Assembly (NCBI GenBank): GCA_025677835.1
Contig: JAIXMR010000094.1
Coordinates: 1 to 64,000 of the forward strand
Direction of reading: 5' to 3'
Origin: Sporodiniella umbellata
Lineage: Eukaryota > Mucoromycota > Mucoromycetes > Mucorales > Rhizopodaceae
Length of the DNA stretch: 64,000 nucleotides
Both the position numbers and the translations under genes were made by a program. The notes below the pieces were generated by a model that saw only the letters and a program-made list of their open reading frames with translations, was not told where the DNA came from and made no database searches. Below are positions 51,281 to 61,346 of this stretch, one piece after another (position 1 is the stretch's first letter; every line of letters starts with the position of its first letter).

Positions 51281-53315
51281 ATGAAGCTGACAGGAGTAAT
51301 TGCTTCATTTTTGGTTGTTTCATCAACAGTCTCCGCAAAATGGTGTATTAACAGCGATCGTTACAAAAACACCATAGACTATACGTTTAGACTACAGGAA
51401 TTGATTGACGAGGCGAGCAGTTCAAAGTAAGCACTCTCAAAGTATTTTTTTTTACTAACTTTCAACTAGAAAACCCGTTGTCTATCTTGACTCAGGTGTA
51501 TATTCTATAAATCCTAACAGACCTATTCAATTGAAAGAAGGTGTGTCTTTGAGAGGCAACCGCGATTTCCCTACTATTATTACTGTCATGGATAAAAGCA
51601 CAACAGGATCTATTGAAAGTGAGAAAAAAATAGTTTAAGAATCTAGCTAATTTAAGTAGTTGCCTCTCAAAACAAAGCATGGTCTATCCAAAACCTGGTC
51701 TTTGAAAATGTTAATCTGGCTATTAACAACCAACAGAATGAAGACGAAGTAGCAATTCTTGGTAACGTATTTTTAAACGGAGGTCGCGGGTCTATCATTT
51801 CTAAGAACAGTGAGAAGCTACATATTGGTAAGTGGTATATTGTTCGTGAAAAAAAAACAGACCAACCAACTGCCCTCAATAGATAGTAATATTTTTTTGC
51901 GGGATGAGTTTCACAAGGCTATAGAAAAATCACCATCCTATGACACTACTAGTAACTATTATACGTTTTTTTTTAAAAGAAAGAAAAAAGAAAAAGGTAC
52001 TCAAATTAGTTACTATTAGACGCTGGCGTCTTGTTTGATGCTCAAAAAAATAGTGTGGTCTCCAATAATATCTTTGGGTAAAAACAAAGATTTAACCAAA
52101 AAAAAAAAAAAAAAACTTACTAAGTTTTATTACCTTTGTTTTCTTTTTGCATTATGAAGAATGGATCTTCGCAAATTGAGTGAAGTACAGGCTATAGTCC
52201 GTGGTTCAATTAAAAGGCCATTTAATAATCTGAAATATATTTACAATTGTCTTGAAAGAGGTTTAGACGACGAGATGGGATTTTTTGCTTCGGGGCTTCA
52301 ACTCTACAACTCGAATGATATTACAATCAAGCAGAATATTTTGGTTAGTTTTAATATACTCTTGGGGCCTTTAAGCTTTTTTTTAAAAAAAAACGCTAAT
52401 CTACTCTTCAGAATGCAACATTTCCCGATACAAAAGTTGTTCCTCAGGATCACGGTATTAGCGTTGTAGGCTCAAACCAAACGTACATATATCAAAATTT
52501 TATTGCTGGCTGGCAAATTGCCGATTTTGGTGGTGCGGTTCGATTTACCTCAGCTGTAAGATACTTTGTTGGCTTTTAGCTGTCCTTTTAAAAGCTTATT
52601 TTAGGTTGATGGTTATGTTATTTCAAACTATCTCGCTAATACAGGCGTAATGATGTATGCAGCAGTTCACTCCAACTTTTTGCAGGTTTCCAACATGGTT
52701 GTTGCTAACAACTTTCTTTATCGTTTTTTTGGTCCTGAGTCTTCTCCTCCTGCTCCTTTGAATGGATGGCTTTATGAGGGCATTAGCTACTACGATTTCT
52801 ACACAGCCCGTCAGAATTACACCAGTAAAGTACCTATTTGGGATAGCTCAGTTCCCATATCACCCCTTGGTTGGCATATTGTGGTATCAAATAACAAAAT
52901 GGGAGCCATAGAGGGCTTAGACCCAAATATCATCAGTATGGGCAATTTAGATCCACGTGAGGGTTTTGTTGATAAAAAGAACTGCTATGTTACTGAGCCA
53001 CTAGAGTTTGATATCACTGGAAAAGATCATACTGTATCCTTAATGTGGCGTCAAGTATATGATGAGGAGCGCACTAGCAAATACGGAGGAAAAGTACCAA
53101 GGGTACGTATATATACTTTAAAATAACGTAAGCAGCCCATACTAATTGACTTCTCCAAATCAAACAGAGGAGCTCAACATATGCAACTCAGGACTTGTCA
53201 AGTGAAATACCTGCTCAGTTTCGCGATTTGCAAATTCCAGACTACTGGAAGGTCTTCACACTTAAAAGAAACACAGTACCTATGATATCGCCTGATACTG
53301 CTTGTTTTATCTAAT
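51281..53315 (+). CDS. Secreted right-handed beta-helix-like protein, unknown function
   Basis: Nine predicted exons: 51281-51426, 51470-51618, 51657-51827, 51883-51951, 52020-52077, 52160-52343, 52412-52555, 52605-53102 and 53169-53315; 521 residues. The signal peptide is MKLTGVIASFLVVSSTVSA. The body shows pectin-lyase-fold periodicity, short strands with Asn turns: SIQNLVFENVNLAINNQ, AILGNVFLNGG, NSVVSNNIFG, SNDITIKQNIL, GYVISNYLAN and WHIVVSNNKMGAIEG. A vital GVSLRGNR segment sits near residue 80. Such folds occur in polysaccharide lyases, hydrolases and coat proteins; I cannot identify catalytic residues. Introns are short (38-82 nt), and the 38-nt introns (51619-51656 in particular) are near the usual lower limit. 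The exon 4-6 boundaries are the least certain. Confidence 0.72.
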
Positions 53316-53643
53316 CTTATAATTCTCTTTAATTTAAATAAAAATAACTTCTTTGGATACTCTCTTTAGAGAAAAGGAAGATTTTTAATGATTTAACTAT
53401 CTGTTTTTAGTCCGCAACATAAAGAAGCAACATTGAATTTGAAAAGGTAAACAAACTGGCTCGTATTTGTACAATTAAATTAATAAAGTGTATACCCTAG
53501 TTCATAGCATATTGCTATTTTTCTTTTACAGGGTTTGGTGCTCTTTTTATATAGGACTTTTATGGTTTGTTTTAGTATTGTAGTAGCTGCCAAAAGTTGC
53601 TAATGTTCATACTTTTTTGTATACGTTTAATTTTTAGAGTAAA
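53316..53643. other. Intergenic
   Basis: About 330 bp of AT-rich DNA between the beta-helix gene stop and the next open frame; nothing recognised. Confidence 0.5.
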
Positions 53644-54283
53644 ATGAAAAGAAAAATAAACAAAAACAAAGGGGCCAGGTTGATACATGATGCAGAGTTG
53701 AGAAAAATAACATTTGTGAACTCCAGTGGCCCATATTTACGTTATAGTTTTGGTCAGATGATAACAACTAATAGTAATAAAAGCCTTATCTACAGGAAAA
53801 ACCTACGTGTAAAAGAAAAATATTTTTTTGATATGACTATAGGTAAGTTGAAATTCTGCAGACGAAGACCAAACTTTAGTTTCACACAAAAAAACACCAC
53901 TTGACAGCATAAAACTAGAAGAACTGAATACAAAATATTCAAGCCAACTAAACCCATCTCCCACTGTAAGTATTCTAGATATGTAGCTTAAAGCTAGGAA
54001 AAAGCACTGAAAAGCCAGAGCTCCACGCCATGTAATAATTATCCTGTGGTGTGTTTGCCACCACAGAATTTCTGTTAGATTGCGTCTTATGTCAGATAAA
54101 ATTACAGACGACATTTACATCCTATGTAGGTTAACAGAAACCGATGTTGATTTCTTTTGGGACTACATTTCTACTTCCCACCATAAGCCAGATAAATCGA
54201 GGTATGTACTATACATAGTCTATAGAAAATACACTGGTGCTCCGCTTTTAATAGTAAATCTTTCTGGTCAAACATCTGCATAG
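53644..54283 (+). CDS. Unresolved gene or pseudogene, possibly with micro-introns
   Basis: I do not recognise this product. Protein-like blocks occur in shifting frames: MKRKINKNKGARLIHDAELR with GPYLRYSFGQMI (53644-53842), then DEDQTLVSHKKTPLDSIKLE (53862-53965), then a Ser/Pro-rich block (53998-54073), then KITDDIYILCRLTETDVDFF (54096-54201) and KYTGAPLLIVNLSG (54226-54283). Each pair can be joined in phase by GT-AG gaps of only 19, 32, 22 and 24 nt, giving about 180 residues. Either this is a gene with exceptionally short introns, or a decaying gene with frame-breaking indels, or the open blocks are partly chance in AT-rich DNA. The first join (GTAAGT donor, CTGCAG acceptor) is the best supported. 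Confidence 0.3.
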
Positions 54284-55100
54284 TAAATCCATTTTAAAAA
54301 AATGACAAACGTTATCTATAGCGCTACTTTACTGAAAATAGCGTGAAGTAGAATGACAAAATTAACCTATACCTACTTTGAAGTTATTTGACCTTTGAAG
54401 TTTTAGCCTATCAAATTCAAAGTATCTATCGTGTTGGTGGTACCAGATGAAAAACGGCTTCTACAAAAAAGTTTTTTCAAGACAACTGTCCTACAGTCAT
54501 TTTTCGAAACGAAGCTACTCTTACATCCTCAAAACAACTGAGATAGATACGTGAAGCTAATGTCATTTCTTTCTTTCTTTTTTTCTAAAATCCTTAAAGC
54601 ACATGTGTCACCATTCAATTCATATTAAAACAGAAGACTTCTTGGCGTTTTTGCAAGCTATCTTTGTTTTGGTTGAAGAATCAGAATATTTAGTTTTACG
54701 GACACACAAACGCTATTTCAATTGTTTAATTGGAGTTATGCAAAGTGGAAACATTGTTACTACAGTTGAATTGGTTTCTTTTTTTTTTCAAAAAAAAAAA
54801 CCAACATTAGTGTTGAAAGAAGCTTCTCAAAATCTGGCTACAATAAAAAAAAACTCCTTATGTGTTCTTCAGCAGGATTCAGTAAGTAAGCGATTTGGTC
54901 TTTAAGCTAGTAATTTGGCCAGGCAACTATTTAAATAGAAAGATAAAATTAAATTCAACTCCCGGTACTTTTTTTATTTTATTTACCTTTAAAAGACAAA
55001 AGTCAACTTTTAATAGGTGCTCATGTACACGTGTAACGCTAAAAGCAATTTATATAAACTGTTTCTTTTACTTCCTTTTTGTTAATTTCTCATTTATTTC
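54284..55100 (+). other. Possible continuation of unresolved locus
   Basis: Further protein-like open blocks occur at about 54407-54540 (two frames open at once) and 54603-54780 (HIKTEDFLAFLQAIFVLVEE). I could not join them convincingly to the upstream blocks. A region of pure noncoding DNA is also possible. The last ~200 bp should be the promoter of the secreted protein gene at 55101. Confidence 0.25.
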
Positions 55101-56197
55101 ATGTATATTACCAGCGTCGTTGCAAGTTTGCTTTTGGTTGCCTCTTATGCCCAAGCAGCATACCCCATAACTACAATCAAGGGACAAGATAACTTTTGTA
55201 TTTTCCTTCCTCCCAAACCTGGGCTTGAGGTTGCAGTCAATGAGAACAATGGCATTCCTTTTTGTTCAAAAAAGAACACTGTCCCTAAAGCTACTGTATT
55301 TCCTTCAGGTACATTTCTTTTTTGCTTTTGATTAAAACGAACCAGCCGTCTAATTCCCTATAAGGCTTTATCACCACTGCACACTATTTGAAGACAAGTC
55401 AGTATGTCCAAATAACTGGCTTTTTCGATCGTACAAAATATAACCTCCAAGAATCCGACGGTGGAGGACAATATGATAACCACGCTCATGGCAAGCCTGT
55501 GGGCGCTCAGTGCGAGGGATATAACTATTTTGTAAATTTGATCGAACCTGACATCCAAAGATTCTGTATCCGTTGCTGCAAAGAAAAGGTAAAATTACAA
55601 AATTAATTACAGAGATTGACCTTTTCTTTTTTTTTTTTTTTTACCTAGTCTGACTGTAATACAGGAAGGTCAGGATACGGCTGCCTTCGTGTTGTCTCCG
55701 GCGACTATACTAACGACAATAACATGATGAATATCACACAAACCAAAAAATCACACAATCACTCCAACAATAATATCAACAGCGTCTTAGCCGATTTAGA
55801 CGCCCTCCCTGTAACTGATGATAGTTCCGATGTCTCTGATAGCTCAAATATCGTCCAGGAAATTACTTCGAAAATTGAAGGATTTCAATCTGAGTTGTCC
55901 AGTCAGCAGTCTATAGATCAAGTCAAATCTGAATGGGCTACTTTCGCCACCCAAATATCACAAACCTACCCTGAACAGGCCAATGAAATACAAAAGCTAA
56001 TGGATATTTCATCTGTTTTGACTACCTCCGATCAACTCAGCACGTTCAACGATTTAGTTTTGAGCAAAGTCAAGGAGATGGGTCAAGGGTCTGTCACCAC
56101 AGAGCCATCGGCTACACTTACTCATACCAACACTCAAGAAGACTTAGACTGGCTATATGAGCATCGCAATAGTCACGATAACCAAGCTACTTGGTAA
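55101..56197 (+). CDS. Secreted Cys-containing protein, unrecognised family
   Basis: Three exons (55101-55308, 55365-55588 and 55649-56197) give 326 residues. The signal peptide, MYITSVVASLLLVASYAQA, ends at an A-A site. A compact N-terminal domain of ~190 residues contains about ten Cys: DNFCIFLPPK, GIPFCSKK, GAQCEGYNYF, RFCIRCCKE, SDCNTGRSGYGCLRVV. The central QESDGGGQYDNHAHGKPVG is striking for its Asp, Gly and His residues. The C-terminal ~130 residues are hydrophilic, helical and Ser/Thr/Gln-rich, with no membrane anchor. I do not recognise the family by name. The even spacing of Cys and the export signal suggest a disulfide-stabilised extracellular protein. It sits next to another secreted-protein gene; no function is claimed. 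Confidence 0.8.
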
Positions 56198-56744
56198 AGA
56201 AAAAACATTTCTCTTGTACTTAATAAAAAAATTCTCTTCAATTTTGGCTGTCATGGCAAAAATATGATGATGATAAGACTGAGCTTTGTTACTCGCAATT
56301 TTAAGAGTTTGCCACTCTAAAGCGTTGGCCAAAGTATTATAAGAAAAAAAAGTTTCATAGTCTGTTAGTAACTCTGAAACATTTCTTTATTTTTGAAAAC
56401 TAAAAAAAATAATGTTTGTCGTGCAAACCATCAATTGTTTGTATGACTAGTAGTTATATAATAGCGATCAGTTTATACACTGATTTTGCTTTTAGTCACT
56501 CTCTAAGTTGCGAAAAGCAAAAAAAAATTTCAGTTTGGACTTTTGGGAAGTACAGTTTTATACATGGTCATGCCACAATATGGGCGCATTTCTGCTGAGG
56601 CAAAGCTTGTGTTTTGTGAAAAACCTATATGATTAGACCAAGGTAAACAAACAAACAAAAAAGATATAAAAGGATTCAAGTTTCTTTGTTTCACTTTTGT
56701 TTTTTGTGTGTGTTTTTTTTTCTTTGTTTTTTACTGGCGCGTTT
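56198..56744. promoter_or_regulatory. Permease promoter region
   Basis: About 550 bp with no gene. A TATA-like gatataaaagg near 56661-56671 lies ~75 bp upstream of the permease ATG. T-rich sequence follows it. Confidence 0.4.
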
Positions 56745-57972
56745 ATGCTTTCGTACAATGGCTCAGAGAAAATAGATCCTATAGGACTTCCTGAAGTACT
56801 TACAATAGATGAATTGGTGGATGACGAGATTTTATTAGCTAGATTGGGCTATAGACAGTCTCTTGATCGACAACTGTCGATGTTTCAAAATTTTGCGCTC
56901 TCGTTTGGTTGCTGTTCTGTACTTGGCGGCCTTTTGCCTGTAAATATACAGTAGATGAATAGCAACTATTTAACTCGCTTTATAGATGTGGGGAACTGCT
57001 CTTTTATCAGGAGGAACCTCAGTAACTATATGGGGATATATGGTGGTTGCTGTGTTAACTTTGACAATTGGATTGAGTTTGGCCGAAAGTAATAAAACAC
57101 AACTGAGATTCAATCTAATATATAACAAGTTTGTAGTGCCTTTCCTACTGCAGGTGGTTTGTATTTTTGGACTGCACAATTGTCCAGTTCTGAATGGGTT
57201 CCCTTTATGTGCTGGATAGTGGGTAAGCTCAAAAACTAAGTTGAATATTTAGCTGACGTCTCTTGATTAGGCTATTTTAATTGGTAAATGGGTTTATTTA
57301 GTTTACTGTTGCTAAAACATAAGACAAAAAGGCTGAGCCTTTCTGTAGCTATATGTGCAGGTGATTTAGGCATGGCAGAGTTTTTTATGTCAGCCATATC
57401 TTTAGCTCGACCGGATTTTGAATCTTCCAGTGCAATGGTATATGGCGTTTTCATTGCTATACTTGTTCTTCATGGCATAATCAACGTACTTCCAGTTAGC
57501 TACACTGGGCACTTGAACAGCTTCTCTGTTTGGTGGCATATGATGGGTATTCTTTTCATTATTATTGTTGGGCTCACTTTAACCCCTAATAAACCTTCGG
57601 CTTCTTTTGCCTTTGGTCAGACGTACAATGGAACAGGCTTTGGCTCAACAGGATATGCTTGGATGCTAGGGCTGCTTCAGTCACAGTTTACTTTAAACGG
57701 TTATGATACGGCTGCACACGTAAGTGAAGAAACAAAATCCGCTCAAAAAGGATCGCCTATAGGCATTGTAATGGCGATTGCTGTCTCTGCTGTGACGGGT
57801 ACCATATTGATGACCGCTTGTGCTTTTATGATCCAAGACTTTGATGCCCAAGTTGTCAATACAAACATGACAATGCCTATGACACAGGTGTTTTTAGATG
57901 GAACAGGAAAAAATTGGACCATGTGGTTTTTAGTAATTATTCTAGTAGCAATGTTTCTTGCGCAAGTATCAC

Positions 57973-58006
<34 letters not shown>

Positions 58007-58640
58007 TTTTTTACTAAATTGTTTATACCAGAGGCTCATCTGTTGTGGTGGGGTCTTCACGGCAAACATATGCCTTTGCAAGAGATGGTGCCATGCCTGT
58101 CTCAAAATGGCTATCTCAACTCACAAACCACAAAGTTCCTGCCAACGCTGTTTGGTTTAACATTGGTTTTTCGGCTATATTGGCAGTACCGTATATATTT
58201 AGCAATGTAGCTTTCGAGACAATTGTATCGATAAACACAATTGCTGCAAACATATCGTACTTTATTCCAATTTGTTTGCGTATTACAATGGCCAAAGATA
58301 GGTTTGAAAAAGGTCCATTCAATTTAGGTAAATTCTCCTTCCCCTGCGGTAAGTAGATGGATTTATCTTCAAGTGTAATAGTGTATTTAATGACTCTTTT
58401 TTCCCTACAGGGATTATCGCCTGTACGTGGATATCTTTCACATCCATTCTTTTTCTTTTGCCAACAGTAAGTGGTCATCTACTGTGCATAACTAACGTGC
58501 TTTAGCAATACCCCGTTACCCCAAACAACATGAACTTTGCCATTATACCGTTCGTCTTCGTAATGGGGATATCCATCTCGGCTTATCTTATTTCAGGTCG
58601 CAAATGGTTTACAGGGCCAGTACGTAATATCGATACATAG
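56745..58640 (+). CDS. APC-family amino-acid/GABA permease
   Basis: Eight exons: 56745-56939, 56986-57088, 57154-57222, 57271-57283, 57332-57961, 58032-58348, 58411-58466 and 58506-58640; 505 residues. It has about twelve membrane segments. Family marks are ARLGYRQSLDRQLSMFQNFA before TM1, WGYMVVAVLTLTIGLSLAE, TLNGYDTAAHVSEETKSAQK and RQTYAFARDGAMPVSKWL, ending RKWFTGPV. These match fungal proton-coupled amino-acid, choline or GABA transporters (Uga4/Hnm1-like); the substrate is unknown. Two splicing oddities are needed to keep the frame: a 13-nt microexon at 57271-57283 and a GC-AG intron (GCAAGT donor at 57962) that contains a (TA)n run. Both restore expected family sequence. Confidence 0.9.
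57977..58003. repeat. (TA)n microsatellite inside permease intron
   Basis: About 13 TA units within the GC-AG intron of the permease gene. Confidence 0.9.
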
Positions 58641-58824
58641 TTTGGGGCTGTATATATTTCAATAATAAACCATTTTGGGTGACTGTCTAAGTTTTATAAC
58701 ACAGACAATCATTTGTAAACACCTTATTGTCCCTGACTTTTAACAATAACTGACATCCCCAATCTTTTTGTTATCCTATTTGATCTCCGGTGTCAAAAAA
58801 AGTCCTTTCGGGGCATTGCTTTCC

Positions 58825-58832
58825 TATAAAAG
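58825..58832 (+). promoter_or_regulatory. TATA box of ACH1
   Basis: TATAAAAG about 55 bp upstream of the ACH1 start codon, in the 246-bp gap after the permease stop. Confidence 0.5.
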
Positions 58833-58886
58833 AAAGCTATCCGAACCGATGATAGATAACTGTTTCTTTCCAATTCAAAACTTATC

Positions 58887-60694
58887 ATGGCCTCCATTAG
58901 TGCTGCACTCAAATCTAGAGTCCGTCGTCCTCAATTCTTAAATAAAGTAATGAAGGCTGAAGAAGCGGTCAAGTTTTTTAAGGACGGACAGTAAGTTTTA
59001 CATCTTTTACGTACGCTTACTAACGATAAAACAGATACCTTGGTTGGTCTGGTTTCACTGGTGTAGGCTATCCCAAGATGACTCCTGTCGCCTTGGCTGA
59101 CCATGTTGAAAAAAACAAACTAGAGGGAAAAATGAAGTTCAACCTCTTTGTTGGTGCTTCATCTGGCCCTGAGTGCGAGGACCGTTGGGCTCAGTTAGAT
59201 ATGATTGACCGTCGCTATCCTCATCAAGTAGGAAAAAACATCAAGAAGGGTATTAACGAAGGGCGCATTCGTTTTGCCGACAAACATCTTTCTATGTTTC
59301 CTCAAGATCTCGTCTATGGTAAGTAAATCGTAAACTAGGCATTTTAATAACCCTTTAAAGGCTATTATACCAAAGACAAGCCTGACAACAACAAGCTGGA
59401 CATTGTTATCGTTGAGGCCACTGCAATCACTGAGGATGGCTGGATCGTTCCTGGTGCATCTGTAGGTGCCACACCTGAACTTCTTCAAATGGCTGACAAG
59501 ATTATTATTGAAATTAATACACGCATTCCTTCTTTTGAAGGTCTTCACGACATTACAATGTGTGATCTTCCTCCTCACCGTAAGCCATATTTAATCATGA
59601 GCACCGAGGATAAAATCGGAACGGTTAGTTTTTCTTTTCTTTCTTTTTTTTTCTTTCGCTTATTTGAGGGAGAGAACGGAAACTGATAGGATCTGATAAT
59701 AGACCGCAATTCCTATTGATCATGAAAAAGTCATTGCAGTGATCGAGAGTGATCGTCCTGATATGACTGGTGGAAATACCCCTGCTGATGCCAAGTCTGA
59801 GGCTATTGCTAATCATTTGATTGAGTTCTTTGAACACGAAGTCAAACAAGGCCGTCTTCCTGAAAACTTGCTTCCTCTTCAATCTGGTATTGGTAACATT
59901 GCCAATGCTGTCATTGGTGGTTTAGCCAACTCTCCTTTCCAAAACGTCACTGTGTAAGTCTATCGTATATTTATATGTTTGGCCTTGGTTTTCATTAAAA
60001 AAAAACGTGTTTTATTTTTAGGTTTACTGAAGTATTACAAGATACCTTTCTTGAATTTTTCGATTCCGAAAAACTCAAGTTTGCTAGTGCAACTTCTATT
60101 CGTTTTTCTCCCGAAGGATTTGAACGCTTTTACGATAATTGGGATAGATACAAGGATAGATTATTGTTGAGATCCCAGCAAGTCTCAAACTCACCCGAAG
60201 TCATTCGTCGTCTGGGTTGTATTGCTATGAACACTCCTGTTGAATTTGACATGTATGGTCATGCCAACTCAACCTTAGTCTGCGGTTCTGGCATGCTGAA
60301 TGGTTTAGGAGGTTCCGCAGATTTCCTTCGTAATGCTAAGCTCAGTGTTATGCATTCACCTTCCAGTCGCCCCTCCAAAAAAGACCCTAATGGTGTTTCA
60401 TGTGTTGTTCCTATGGTTAGCCACGTTGACCAAACTGAGCACGATTTAGATGTGTTTGTTACTGAGCAAGGCCTGGCTGATCTTCGTGGTCTCTCTCCTC
60501 GCGAGCGTGCTCAAGTGGTTATTGACAAATGCGCTCATCCTGAATACAAACCATTGCTTCAGGATTATCTTGATATGGCTACCAAGAAGTGCCTTGCTGC
60601 TGGTAGAGGACATGAACCCCAAATGCTTGACAAGGTCTTCAAGATGCATACTAACTTGTTAGAAAATGGTACCATGAAGATTGACTCTTGGTAA
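58887..60694 (+). CDS. ACH1: Acetyl-CoA hydrolase / CoA-transferase Ach1
   Basis: Five exons: 58887-58990, 59035-59318, 59361-59623, 59703-59953 and 60022-60694; 524 residues, as expected for fungal Ach1 (about 525). The sequence is family-typical throughout: [94 protein letters not shown] and [20 protein letters not shown]. The conserved glutamate that carries CoA lies in the FTEVLQD block. The enzyme moves CoA between acetyl, succinyl and propionyl groups, mainly in mitochondria, supporting acetate and propionate detoxification. Introns are short (42-79 nt). The start follows a TATA box by 55 bp. Confidence 0.95.
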
Positions 60695-61346
60695 AACAAA
60701 AACAAGCAAGCTATTGTATATAGAAAAAAATCCAAACAATAGAAAATTCCCGTACATTATTGTCATTTTATCGCCATTAGTATTACTCCTCTTTCTTTCA
60801 ATTGTCATTAACTATTCTTCAATTTTATTATTTGGTTTTTTTATGGCTTCATCCGACAATTGAAACAATAATAAAGCTATTTGTAAAAATCAACACCCTA
60901 AAAAAATCACAAAATCAGATAGTGCGGAAGTAAACTATCTTCTAGAAGGTCAACAATGTGTCAATTTATTTGACAAATATAGTATGTATGACAGCGTTCT
61001 ATGACCTACTTAGTCATTACATTTAAACAAGGTTTGACGATAACAAAACACTCAGAGCCATCGGATAACAATCCCAGAAGATGGATACATACTGATATAA
61101 ATGCTGATCAGATAAGACCTGGGCTATTAATAACCATCTAGTTTTCGATCTGATATCTTTTAAATGAAATGAAGCACAAGTACAGTTAACAATTAGATCG
61201 TGTCTAATAGAACCTGTAACGTATCGTCATGAGCTTGTTCAAAAAAGAATGTACCAATTCAATTTAGTATATATAATACTAGTTTATTTGTTTTTTTTTC
61301 GAAAAAAAAAAAAGATGATATAAATGAGCTGTACAGTCTAAAATGC
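60695..61346. other. Convergent 3' intergenic region
   Basis: About 650 bp between ACH1 and the AAA ATPase stops. A short hydrophobic open frame (60681-60863) overlaps the ACH1 end and is rejected. No other feature seen. Confidence 0.55.

Noticed and set aside
60681..60863. 60-codon hydrophobic open frame after ACH1
   Set aside because: Overlaps the ACH1 end and 3' UTR, with no upstream promoter or splice evidence; likely chance.
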